From Marinobacter sp. 2_MG-2023 (GTDB lineage: Bacteria; Pseudomonadota; Gammaproteobacteria; Pseudomonadales; Oleiphilaceae), in NCBI RefSeq assembly GCF_030546935.1, contig NZ_JAUOPH010000004.1:62001-126000 (forward strand): a stretch of DNA of 64,000 nt, given 5' to 3'. Under the pieces are notes generated by a model. It ran no database searches. It saw only the letters and a program-made list of their open reading frames with translations, and was not told the origin of the DNA. The position numbers and the translations under genes are program-made. Below are positions 8,675 to 16,331 of this stretch, piece after piece. The first letter of the stretch is position 1. The number at the start of each line of letters is the position of its first letter.

Positions 8675-9046
8675 TCAGACAGGTGCCTTGCCATCATTCA
8701 ACGCCAGGGCACCTTTCACGATGCGATAAATAACCCATATCGAAATCCCCAGCAGTATGAGCCACCCGATAATCAGGAAGGTGGTCACAACCCCGATAAC
8801 TGTCCACAACAACCCTATCCAGAAAGTGCGGATCTGCCACCGAAAATGAGGTTCCACCCAGGTGCCGCGAACATCGTCCTGTTTTACGTAATTGATGATC
8901 ACGCCAACCAGCCCGGTGATGCCTCCCAGGAAAAAAGACAGGCCTTGAAGAATATAGACCACAACCGCCAGGTTACGAGCGGGGTCGGAGCGACGGGACA
9001 GCTCATCCGCCTGTGCGTTGGCAGGAATGAATTCCGAATCAGCCAA
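8675..9046 (-). CDS. DUF4870-family small membrane protein
   Basis: A 123-residue protein with a soluble acidic N-terminal stretch of about 25 residues and three predicted membrane segments (around residues 27-50, 73-90 and 92-112). The layout and the motif VKQDDVRGTWVEPHFRWQIRT match the DUF4870/Tic20-like family of small bacterial membrane proteins of unknown function. It is convergent with the MFS gene and lies 71 bases downstream of the chemoreceptor start-side neighbour on the same strand. No further role can be read. Confidence 0.8.
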   Translation of the reverse strand: MADSEFIPANAQADELSRRSDPARNLAVVVYILQGLSFFLGGITGLVGVIINYVKQDDVRGTWVEPHFRWQIRTFWIGLLWTVIGVVTTFLIIGWLILLGISIWVIYRIVKGALALNDGKAPV

Positions 9047-9117
9047 GTCGTATCTCCTTTTTCTGCATGAGCCACCAGTTTAACACAGGCTCTGACGGCG
9101 CTTTCAGGCTTCGGTAG

Positions 9118-10758
9118 TCAGTGTTTATCCGGACGATACCCAAGCCGGAACCCGCCCCAGTGTCGGCCATTTACATAGATCGGCACAGAGAGGTCGTGCA
9201 TGATTTCACCTGTGTCGCGGCGATAGGTTTGCAACAACATCTTCTCTTTGTGGTTACCACAGCGAATAGCCGTGCGATCATTAAACAGGCGTTTGCTTCT
9301 GCTGCGCATGAGATCAACTTCTGGCTCGCCAGTGGGCGGGTGGGCGAATTCACGGTTATGAGTGGGTATATAACCATCCGGTGACTGCGCAGCGGCATAC
9401 ACCAGAGAGGGATGTGAATCTTTTACCCGCTCCTGAACAGCAGGTAAATTGTTGTCAGTAAACGAATCAAAGCTGCTTGTATATTTGGGCGGCTGAGTAC
9501 CCTGGATTGGCGTTCTGGTTTTGTCAAACAGTTTACTTTCAGCCAGCTTGCCATCGCGGATCGCCTTTTCAAGTAACTGGCCGATCTGCACAGCTCCATC
9601 ACGCGCCTGATCGTAGAAGAACCTGTGGTAACTGGAACCACTGTTCAATGCAAACGCCGCGTTGGCAACTTCCGCAAGCTCCATCAGTGTACTCGCTTGC
9701 TCTGCAAGCGACGTAACGCTGTTATCGCTCTCAGAGATCTGATCCCTGACAGTTTCGATAGCTGAGAATACGTGGGTGAGGCTAACCTCGTTAGCCTGAT
9801 CTATCTCGGCAATGCGCGCCACCTGCTGCTGCACCCGGTCTGACTGATCACGGATCTGATCGAGCCGTTCGCCGACAGTCTCCACAGAAGCAAGCCCCTC
9901 CTCGACACTGCGTGCAAGGTCTTCAATACGGGTGACGATCAATGCAGTATCGGAACGAATCTCGTGCAAAGTCTCCGCGACCTCACCCGTAGCTTGAGCG
10001 GTGCGACCAGCCAGTTGCCTGACTTCATCCGCAACCACCGCAAAACCGCGACCCTGGTCTCCAGCCCGGGCGGCTTCAATCGCCGCGTTGAGTGCCAGCA
10101 GGTTAGTCTGCTCTGCAATACTCTGGATGGTGGTGGTCACACCCTGAATCTTGTTGGACTTCTCGTTCAGCTCCTGGATCAGGCGCAGGTTTTCACCGGA
10201 TTGCCCATGCACCACCCGTATGCTGTCAATTGCGGTTGTCAGCGCCTCGCGCCCTTCAGTACTGGCATTTCGGTTCTGCAAGGCCATTGCAGCGGCATCG
10301 GTAGCTTGCTGAGAGGATTCCCTAACGGTTTCAGTGATCTGGCCGGCGTAATCTGCCATCTGAGCAGTTTCCTGCACCTGAAGATCCAGACGCAGCTTGA
10401 GTTGGTCAGCGGCATAAGATACCTGAGCTGCGGAGATTGCATTCCTGTCGGCGCTTCCGGAGAGGGTTTCTGTCAGGGAGCGCCCGGCCTTGGCATCGGA
10501 TAACAGTTGTTGGCATTGCGACTGGAGCGGATGACCCTCGGCCAGGGAGCCATCATTCAAAGCCTTGAGACCGCGCTCCGCAGGCTCCAACACCCGAACG
10601 ATCATAAATCCGCTTGCGGTCACCAGGCCGACCACAAGCCCGATCAGGATTGACGCAGGCTCTAATCCTAGCACCATCGCCACCACTGTACAGGCGACAG
10701 CAACAATGGCGGCAACTGCCGCCCCCCATAAAATTGAAGTTCGGTCCAGTAACGCCAT
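9118..10758 (-). CDS. Methyl-accepting chemotaxis protein with C-terminal sensor module
   Basis: A 546-residue chemoreceptor. Two closely spaced membrane segments lie at about residues 10-55 with almost no periplasmic loop. A long coiled coil follows, with the highly conserved signalling hairpin ([33 protein letters not shown]) at about residues 215-255. After the coiled coil, residues of about 370-546 form a globular region ([57 protein letters not shown]) that resembles a Cache/PAS-like sensor placed after the signalling domain. The receptor therefore probably senses a cytoplasmic or membrane-linked cue. No che genes are nearby. Confidence 0.93.
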   Translation of the reverse strand: MALLDRTSILWGAAVAAIVAVACTVVAMVLGLEPASILIGLVVGLVTASGFMIVRVLEPAERGLKALNDGSLAEGHPLQSQCQQLLSDAKAGRSLTETLSGSADRNAISAAQVSYAADQLKLRLDLQVQETAQMADYAGQITETVRESSQQATDAAAMALQNRNASTEGREALTTAIDSIRVVHGQSGENLRLIQELNEKSNKIQGVTTTIQSIAEQTNLLALNAAIEAARAGDQGRGFAVVADEVRQLAGRTAQATGEVAETLHEIRSDTALIVTRIEDLARSVEEGLASVETVGERLDQIRDQSDRVQQQVARIAEIDQANEVSLTHVFSAIETVRDQISESDNSVTSLAEQASTLMELAEVANAAFALNSGSSYHRFFYDQARDGAVQIGQLLEKAIRDGKLAESKLFDKTRTPIQGTQPPKYTSSFDSFTDNNLPAVQERVKDSHPSLVYAAAQSPDGYIPTHNREFAHPPTGEPEVDLMRSRSKRLFNDRTAIRCGNHKEKMLLQTYRRDTGEIMHDLSVPIYVNGRHWGGFRLGYRPDKH

Positions 10759-10904
10759 AAAAACCTCTGCTTTATCGTTGCTTCCGCAATCATTTTGTTA
10801 TTCAAGGCCACGATGAACTAGAGAAGTCTAAAGAATGAGTATGAATTAATAACCCATACTTTAGGTTAGTTGTTTTGCTTATCGGCAGAGGAAGGTGTTT
10901 CTGA

Positions 10905-10965
10905 AACAAAAAAACCGCAAACCCGACTCACACAATGACCATGTGAGCCGGGTTTACGGTTTTCA
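10905..10965 (-). terminator. Rho-independent terminator of phoX
   Basis: On the minus strand, downstream of the phoX stop, a long stem (AAAACCGTAAACCCGGCTCACA with its near-complementary partner; plus-strand arms 10911-10932 and 10942-10963) is followed by a run of seven or more T. This is a strong intrinsic terminator for phoX. Confidence 0.85.
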
Positions 10966-10985
10966 GGCAACCTGAAAGCGGAGAA

Positions 10986-13025
10986 TCAGGCTCCCACTAC
11001 ACCATTGTCGTCACGAGTGACAATCACGGTGGCGTCACGAGGGCGATCCTCACTGGCAGTCGGCCAGTTGCCACGTGGATGCTGGATATTCACGAACATG
11101 GTTTTGCTGTCCGGAGTGGTTACAACACCGGTTACTTCGCAACCAGACGGGCCCACGAAGAATCGACGGATCTCGCGCGTCTCCGGATGTGCTGCCAGCA
11201 TCATCTGGTTACCAAAGGTGTCGTTGCTGTAGCCGTCAGTCTGGATCCAGAGCACACCATTGTAATCAAACCAAAGACCGTCCGGGCTGTTGAAGATGTT
11301 GTCGTCTGTAAGGGAAACGACCACTTCACCATCGGCAACGGTTTCCATGCCCTGTTCACCGGCAAACACGAAAATATCCCACTCAAAAGTGGTTGCCGTG
11401 TGATCGTTACCCGCTTCCGCCCAACGAATAATGTGTCCGTTGCGGTTCTCTACAATCGGGTTCGCAGCGTCAGTTTCCTCGTCAGTCCGCTGGCTGTTAT
11501 TCGTGAGGGTGAAATACACCTCGCCAGAGTTGGGATCGACAGCGCCCCATTCCGGGCGATCCATCGGAGTCGCGCCGGCAATATCAGCGGCAAGACGAGT
11601 ATTGACGGATATGTCAGCCTGGCTCTCAAAGCCATCAAACAGAATTCCACTGCGTCCCACTTCTGTACCTTCGGCAGCGGCCACTTTGGCGGCGAAGTCA
11701 GCGTCATCCAGTGACAGAGGCAACCATTCGCCAGAACCATCGTCATTGAACCTGGCAACATACAGGGTACCCTCGTCCAACAGCGATCCATTCGCCGTGG
11801 CAGCACTATAGGGCTGGGCAGTGACAAACTTGTAGATGTATTCGAATCGGGAATCATCGCCGGAATAGCAGACAACCGGCTGGCCTTCCGTAACAGGCGC
11901 AAAGATCACACCTTCGTGGCCAAAACGGCCAAGAGCAGTGCGTTTCTGAGGTTTGCTCTCTGGTGCAAACGGGTCAATCTCGACCATGTAACCGAAGGTG
12001 TTGGCCTCGTTCCGGTAGTCAGTCTCGGCTGAGCCTCCGTCGTTTGGAGTCACGTTGAAACGCTTATACTGGTCCAGACCGCTATCCGCCAGCTCCCAAT
12101 CATAACGTGAACTGCTTCCTACACCGTGGCGAACGTATTCACGGGGACGCTCTGCTGCACTGGTGGCGAAATATCCGTGCCAGTTTTCTTCAGCAGTCAG
12201 ATAAGTGCCCCAAGGTGTTGGTCCCATGGCGCAATTGTTCAGCGTACCGCGGGTTTCAGTGGCGTTCAGGCTGTACGGTGTTACCAGTTTGCTGTATCCG
12301 CGAGCGGGCCCCCGTATATCCATGGCCGTGCCGCCGGTAATACGCCGGTTGTAAGCGCTGCCGAAAACGACGTCCCACTTGCCGTTGCTGTCTTGCTTGA
12401 TGTGCACGACAGAAACGCCGTGAGCCGCAATTTCCTTGCGAACCTCATCCGCGGGGCGAACGCCACCGTTATCTGCTGAACGAGTCGGACCATTGGCGTG
12501 CAAGGCGCCCTGGTTGATGTACTCATGGTTCATCACCAGAAGACCTTCGGTAGAAGAGTTCCCACCACTCTTCTGATCGATCGGGTAGAAATGCAAGCCA
12601 TCATGATGCATACCTACCTGCTGTTCTTGCTCAGCGCCGGTATTGGTGCCGTCGGCACGGTATTCGGGGTAGGAGCCTGTAATCGGAGTTCCCCAGGGAA
12701 GGAAAGTCTCGGAGCTGTAGCCCTCAGGAACAACTACACTGTTTTCGCTGGAAACCGGAACCGCCTTGAAGCCCAGCTCGGGTGTCTGTGAGCTATTGCC
12801 TGAAGTTGACCCAGAGCTATCGCTGTCACTATCGCTATCACTTCCACAACCAGCAAGACTAACGCCCATAAGGCTAGCCAGCGCAGCACCCACGCTACCT
12901 TTCATAACAGTGCGTCGCTGCATGCGAGCCGCAAGAATTTCATTGAAAGGGGTATTGCCAGAGTGGTTAACTACCGGCTCGTAGTTGGGGTCCAGATAAT
13001 TTGAATCAAGGTCGTGCTTAGCCAT
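10986..13025 (-). CDS. phoX: PhoX-family alkaline phosphatase (DUF839), Tat-exported
   Basis: A 679-residue PhoX-type phosphatase, a calcium/iron enzyme that releases phosphate from organic phosphoesters outside the cytoplasm. The N-terminus has a twin-arginine motif (QRRTVMKG, residues 36-43) placed after about 35 residues, and LAGC at residue 57-60 followed by a Ser-Asp spacer, so it may be a Tat-dependent lipoprotein. DUF839 signatures are seen (LLVMNHEYINQG, GTYLTAEENWHGYF, GRFGHEGV, YSGDDSRFEYIYKFV, SPDGLWFDYNGVLWIQTDG). Upstream on its own strand lies an array of PhoB-like heptamers, so it is probably induced by phosphate limitation. A terminator follows. Confidence 0.92.
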   Translation of the reverse strand: MAKHDLDSNYLDPNYEPVVNHSGNTPFNEILAARMQRRTVMKGSVGAALASLMGVSLAGCGSDSDSDSDSSGSTSGNSSQTPELGFKAVPVSSENSVVVPEGYSSETFLPWGTPITGSYPEYRADGTNTGAEQEQQVGMHHDGLHFYPIDQKSGGNSSTEGLLVMNHEYINQGALHANGPTRSADNGGVRPADEVRKEIAAHGVSVVHIKQDSNGKWDVVFGSAYNRRITGGTAMDIRGPARGYSKLVTPYSLNATETRGTLNNCAMGPTPWGTYLTAEENWHGYFATSAAERPREYVRHGVGSSSRYDWELADSGLDQYKRFNVTPNDGGSAETDYRNEANTFGYMVEIDPFAPESKPQKRTALGRFGHEGVIFAPVTEGQPVVCYSGDDSRFEYIYKFVTAQPYSAATANGSLLDEGTLYVARFNDDGSGEWLPLSLDDADFAAKVAAAEGTEVGRSGILFDGFESQADISVNTRLAADIAGATPMDRPEWGAVDPNSGEVYFTLTNNSQRTDEETDAANPIVENRNGHIIRWAEAGNDHTATTFEWDIFVFAGEQGMETVADGEVVVSLTDDNIFNSPDGLWFDYNGVLWIQTDGYSNDTFGNQMMLAAHPETREIRRFFVGPSGCEVTGVVTTPDSKTMFVNIQHPRGNWPTASEDRPRDATVIVTRDDNGVVGA

Positions 13026-13089
13026 TTTTTATCTCTCTCTCGATGCGAATCAAACGGGTAAAACCGAAAGGGCAGTGTCGGAGAGAAGC

Positions 13090-13140
13090 ATGACAATGTG
13101 GAGACAACTAAAAGACAGGGTTATTAAGGCTTTATGACAG
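13090..13140 (-). promoter_or_regulatory. Pho box array upstream of phoX
   Basis: Read on the minus strand, five heptamers follow at exact 11-base steps: CTGTCAT, CCTTAAT, CTGTCTT, TTGTCTC, TTGTCAT. The first is a perfect PhoB half-site, and the third and fifth differ at one base. They lie 65-115 bases before the phoX ATG. The phasing is that of PhoB dimers binding one DNA face. Confidence 0.75.
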
Positions 13141-13187
13141 CGCAAAGTTCACTCTGCTCTATACGGAGATAGTACCCGCGAAGAGCT

Positions 13188-13224
13188 AAAAACAAAAAAG
13201 GCGGCCTGAAAATTCATGGCCGCC
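13188..13224 (-). terminator. Rho-independent terminator of the acidic lipoprotein gene
   Basis: On the minus strand GGCGGCC pairs with GGCCGCC around an 11-base loop, followed by a run of T, about 30 bases after the lipoprotein stop codon. It separates that gene from phoX. Confidence 0.85.
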
Positions 13225-13254
13225 CTCATACTCAAGGAAAGAGACTATATAACC

Positions 13255-13548
13255 TTATTGGGTTATTTCGTCATAACCTTCTTCCATAGCGTCGCCTGCG
13301 TCGTCTGCGGCGTCACCGATTTCTTCACCAGCGTTTTCGGCACCTTCTTCCATTTCGCCCATTACGCCTTCATCCTGACCAGTGGCCTCCTCGTAAGTCT
13401 CTTCAACCGAGTTGCCAGCATCGTCCACCATTTCTTCAGCGTTGTCAGCGGCCTGATCAAAATCAGCTCCCTCATTATCCTCGGAGCTGCAAGCAGCAAG
13501 ACCCAAAGTCAAAAACATAAGAAGCGCGCTGAGAGTAAATTTATTCAT
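13255..13548 (-). CDS. Small acidic lipoprotein
   Basis: A 97-residue protein beginning with a lipoprotein signal peptide (MNKFTLSALLMFLTLGLAAC, Cys20). The mature part is extremely acidic and rich in Asp, Glu, Gly and Ala, with loosely repeated EEGAENAGEEIGDAADDAGD-type units that suggest an amphipathic or extended structure. The ATG at 13548 is chosen because it begins the signal peptide and follows AGAGGGAC. A longer frame from 13587 has no such support. It is monocistronic with its own terminator. Function is unknown. Proteins of this kind are often abundant surface or stress lipoproteins. Confidence 0.85.
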   Translation of the reverse strand: MNKFTLSALLMFLTLGLAACSSEDNEGADFDQAADNAEEMVDDAGNSVEETYEEATGQDEGVMGEMEEGAENAGEEIGDAADDAGDAMEEGYDEITQ

Positions 13549-13638
13549 AACATGTCCCTCTGTCGGTAAACGTTTGTAACCCTGCACAGGGTACGGCCAT
13601 GTCCTGCACCATACAATTACCTGCCGGTTACCCTTTGT

Positions 13639-13896
13639 TTAATCAACCGAGCCAGAGATCTGGCCACCGTCAAGCATGAGGACCCGCTCGAATGGCAACA
13701 TGGTACCTCGACCAAGAAGAATAAAATCCTGCCCTGCACGGCTGAAAATATCCCGCACGACATCATGAACAGCGCAGACCTGCCCTGCGCTATCACGGTA
13801 TACAATTTCAACAAGCCGCGCATGAGACACGTATTCCTGAAGCCTGTTTAAAACCTCCCCAGGCGCGGCAGAAGGCAAAGCGCTGGAAGCTGTCAT
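13639..13896 (-). CDS. Small hypothetical protein, weakly Rof-like
   Basis: An 85-residue cytosolic protein without signal or membrane segment. The pattern of short strands (RLVEIVYRDSAGQVC, AVHDVVRDIF, QDFILLGRGTMLPFERVLMLDG) resembles in spacing the Sm-like barrel of the Rho-binding antiterminator Rof/YaeO, but identity is low by eye and I do not claim that function. A GGGATGG sequence precedes the ATG. It stands alone between the lipoprotein gene and the divergent alkB gene. Confidence 0.65.
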   Translation of the reverse strand: MTASSALPSAAPGEVLNRLQEYVSHARLVEIVYRDSAGQVCAVHDVVRDIFSRAGQDFILLGRGTMLPFERVLMLDGGQISGSVD

Positions 13897-14008
13897 AACC
13901 GTCCATCCCTGTTTTTATCTTTTTTGTGCTGAAAGTCTGGTCCAGATTTGCGGACTCCGCCAATTAATTGCTTTTTGTCATTTCGAGCCAACCTCCAAAG
14001 CCGTCACT

Positions 14009-14014
14009 TATAAT
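14009..14014 (+). promoter_or_regulatory. Possible -10 element of the alkB promoter
   Basis: TATAAT lies 63 bases before the alkB GTG start. No good -35 is seen at 16-18 bases upstream, so activator dependence is possible. Just downstream is a dyad-like TTGTCAGATTGTCCGACA (14022-14039) that could be an operator. Confidence 0.35.
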
Positions 14015-14076
14015 TGTTGTATTGTCAGATTGTCCGACATAAATTTGAAGTGCACGCACAACAATGGAGAGACGCC

Positions 14077-15372
14077 GTGAACGCCAAAACCCGTGACCGT
14101 CTGGACCCGCAAACCAAAACAGATGCGGTCGATAGCCTTGCAACGCCTACCCGTCGCATCGAAAAGTGGAAAGATCCAAAACGCTACCTCTGGCTGTTGG
14201 GGCCGGCCTTACCCGGCATTGGTCTGGCAGCTCTGACAGGTTATGCAGTGGCACCAAAAAAACTCAAAGCCCTCGCCTGGACGGGCCCAACGCTGGTGCA
14301 CGGTATTATCCCGGCTCTGGATCGGGCCATTGGTGAGGACAAGAGCAATCCGCCGGAATCTGCGGTTGGCCCACTGGAGCAAGACAAGTATTACAGCCGC
14401 ATAGTAAAGGCATTTATACCCACCCAGTATGCAATGACAGCCCTGGGAGCATGGCTGGCTAGTCGCAAGAACACGCCGGTCGAGGACAAGATCGGTTTGA
14501 CGCTGACGGTTGGCGCCATCAATGGCGTTGGTATCAACACGGCCCATGAACTGGGGCACAAATCCAACAAGTTCAACAAACTGATGGCTATGGCCGCCCT
14601 GGCACCAACGGGCTACGCCCACTTTGTTGTCGAGCATAATTTTGGCCACCACAAACGGGTAGCGACCCCGGAAGATCCGGCGAGCAGTCGCATGGGTGAG
14701 AGCTTCTGGAAATTTTTACCCCGCACCGTGTTCGGTGGCATGAAATCCTCCGTGAAGATCGAGCGGGCTCGTCTGGCACGGAAGGGAAAAAGCTTCTGGA
14801 GCCTCGAAAACGAGCTGTTGCAAGGCTGGGCGATGAGTGCGGGCTTTTTCGGGGCGACAACGCTGGTTTGCGGGCCACGGGCTCTGCCTTTTCTCGCGGC
14901 GCAAGCGGTTTATGGCGCCAGCTTGCTGGAGAGCGTGAACTACATTGAGCACTACGGACTACTACGACAGAAAGACGCTAACGGCAAGTATGTGCGAACA
15001 CAGCCGGAGCACAGCTGGAACAGTAATCATATCGTGACGAATTTGTTCCTGTATCAGCTACAGCGCCATTCCGATCACCACGCCCACCCGCAGCGCAGTT
15101 ATCAGGCTTTACGTCACTTCGAGAAGGCGCCCCAGCTGCCTGGCGGCTACGCCTCCATGTTAGCGCCTGCTTATGTGCCGCAGTGGTGGTACGAGACTAT
15201 GGATAAGCGGGTGATTGATCATTACGAAGGCGATCTGAGCAAGATCAACTGGGATCCGGACCGCAAGGCGGAGCTGATGGCGAAGTATGCGGATTACGCG
15301 GCTGAAGTGGCTGCCAAGGCTGAGGCTCGCCGGGAGAAAGAGGCTGGTACCGCTTCGGAGAAGGCCGCTTAG
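14077..15372 (+). CDS. alkB: Alkane 1-monooxygenase (AlkB, integral-membrane di-iron)
   Basis: AlkB oxidises n-alkanes to primary alcohols in the inner membrane using electrons from rubredoxin. The product (431 residues from the GTG start) has the diagnostic histidine boxes HELGH (157-161), HNFGHH (187-192) and HSDHH (331-335), plus the NYIEHYG motif (288-294), and several membrane segments. The GTG at 14077 follows GGAGAG by five bases. A longer frame from 14014 lacks a ribosome site. No rubredoxin, rubredoxin reductase or AlkS-type regulator lies beside it. A palindromic element follows the gene and separates it from the converging crotonase gene. Confidence 0.96.
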   Translation: MNAKTRDRLDPQTKTDAVDSLATPTRRIEKWKDPKRYLWLLGPALPGIGLAALTGYAVAPKKLKALAWTGPTLVHGIIPALDRAIGEDKSNPPESAVGPLEQDKYYSRIVKAFIPTQYAMTALGAWLASRKNTPVEDKIGLTLTVGAINGVGINTAHELGHKSNKFNKLMAMAALAPTGYAHFVVEHNFGHHKRVATPEDPASSRMGESFWKFLPRTVFGGMKSSVKIERARLARKGKSFWSLENELLQGWAMSAGFFGATTLVCGPRALPFLAAQAVYGASLLESVNYIEHYGLLRQKDANGKYVRTQPEHSWNSNHIVTNLFLYQLQRHSDHHAHPQRSYQALRHFEKAPQLPGGYASMLAPAYVPQWWYETMDKRVIDHYEGDLSKINWDPDRKAELMAKYADYAAEVAAKAEARREKEAGTASEKAA

Positions 15373-15421
15373 TAATAACCATCAAAACTCTTGAGCCTAT
15401 AGCCTTCAGATTCAGGTGCAG

Positions 15422-15529
15422 GCCGCCGGTGGGCCAAGGTTCTCAGGACACGCTGTAAATACATCCCTGTACGCTTGACCGCAGCATCCATGCTGCCGAC
15501 AGCGCTGAGAACCTTGGCCCACCGGCAGC
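15422..15529 (+). repeat. Palindromic core-and-arm element, copy A
   Basis: Outer arms 15422-15446 and 15505-15529 are inverted copies matching at 24 of 25 positions. Between them is the shared core: GACACGCTGT, then a conserved AATACAT-CTGTACGCTTGAC stretch, an inner hairpin GCAGCAT-CC-ATGCTGC, then CGACAGCG, which pairs with CGCTGT. The core is nearly identical to copy B, while the arms are unrelated. It lies between convergent alkB and crotonase genes and may act as a two-way terminator. Confidence 0.85.
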
Positions 15530-15551
15530 TTGGAGCTTGGTAGGGGCTGCC

Positions 15552-16331
15552 CTATTTTCCTTTGAAAACTGCACTTCTCCGCTCGAGAAAAGACTGAATA
15601 CCTTCCTTTACATCCTCGCTAGCCATCACGGGTTGCAGATCCGGGAACAAGCGCTGTTTAGCTGCTTCCTGGCCCTCGCTTACTGCGATTTTGGAGGACT
15701 TCAAACTACCCCGCACACCCAGGGGTGCGGCACTTGCGATCTTCTCAGCGATTTCCAGTGCTGCGTTGAATTGCTCACCCGGCTCAACGAGTTCCTGTAT
15801 CAGGCCCCATTTATATGCCTGGTCAGCAGTCCATTCGTCACCGGTCAGCAGATAACGCTGGGCATTGCCCCACCCGATTTCCCGTTGCAGCCGGATGGTC
15901 GCACCACCGCAGGCGAAGATGCCGCGTTTTACTTCCAGTTGCGCGAAGCGAGTGCCTTTGGCCGCTACGCGGATGTCTGTATTCAACATCATTTCGACAC
16001 CGCAGGTAAAACAAATGCCTTGAGCGGCAAAGACTACCGGTTTGTTGAGGCCGTCTCCGGTTATATGAAACGGATCCAACTCGCCTTCACCCGGTTCTAT
16101 ACCTTTACCCCTGGCGAACACGTCTGCCCAGTCGTCCAGCTGCAAACCGCTGGTGAAGTGGTCGCCCTCCGCGTACATCAGGCCCACTCTTAAATCGTCA
16201 TCGTGTTCCAGCTGGTAATAAGCCGCAGCGATTTCATGATACATGGCCCGATTCATGGCGTTCATTTTTTCCGGGCGGTTTAATCCAATGAGCAGGATGT
16301 GGCCGTTCTTTTTAACATTAACCAAGCCCAT
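15552..16331 (-). CDS. Enoyl-CoA hydratase/isomerase (crotonase family)
   Basis: A 259-residue crotonase-fold protein, probably hydrating or isomerising enoyl-CoA in beta-oxidation. Crotonase features are visible (LNRPEKMNAMN near the N-terminus, the FTSGLQLDD loop, the ICFTCGVEMMLNTDIRVAA oxyanion-hole region, GGATIRLQREIGWGNAQRYLLTG). The ATG at 16331 overlaps the stop of the acyl-CoA dehydrogenase gene as TGATG and has GGAG eight bases upstream, so the two genes are translationally coupled. A GTG at 16340 is too close to that site. Exact substrate chain length is unknown. Confidence 0.88.
   Translation of the reverse strand: MGLVNVKKNGHILLIGLNRPEKMNAMNRAMYHEIAAAYYQLEHDDDLRVGLMYAEGDHFTSGLQLDDWADVFARGKGIEPGEGELDPFHITGDGLNKPVVFAAQGICFTCGVEMMLNTDIRVAAKGTRFAQLEVKRGIFACGGATIRLQREIGWGNAQRYLLTGDEWTADQAYKWGLIQELVEPGEQFNAALEIAEKIASAAPLGVRGSLKSSKIAVSEGQEAAKQRLFPDLQPVMASEDVKEGIQSFLERRSAVFKGK

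Noticed and set aside
12800..12845. Short tandem repeat coding Asp-Ser units in phoX
   Set aside because: It is the low-complexity spacer after the signal region of PhoX, common in exported proteins and not a mobile or regulatory repeat.
15537..16193. 218-codon plus-strand frame over the crotonase gene
   Set aside because: It starts within the tail of the repeat region and is antisense to a clear crotonase.
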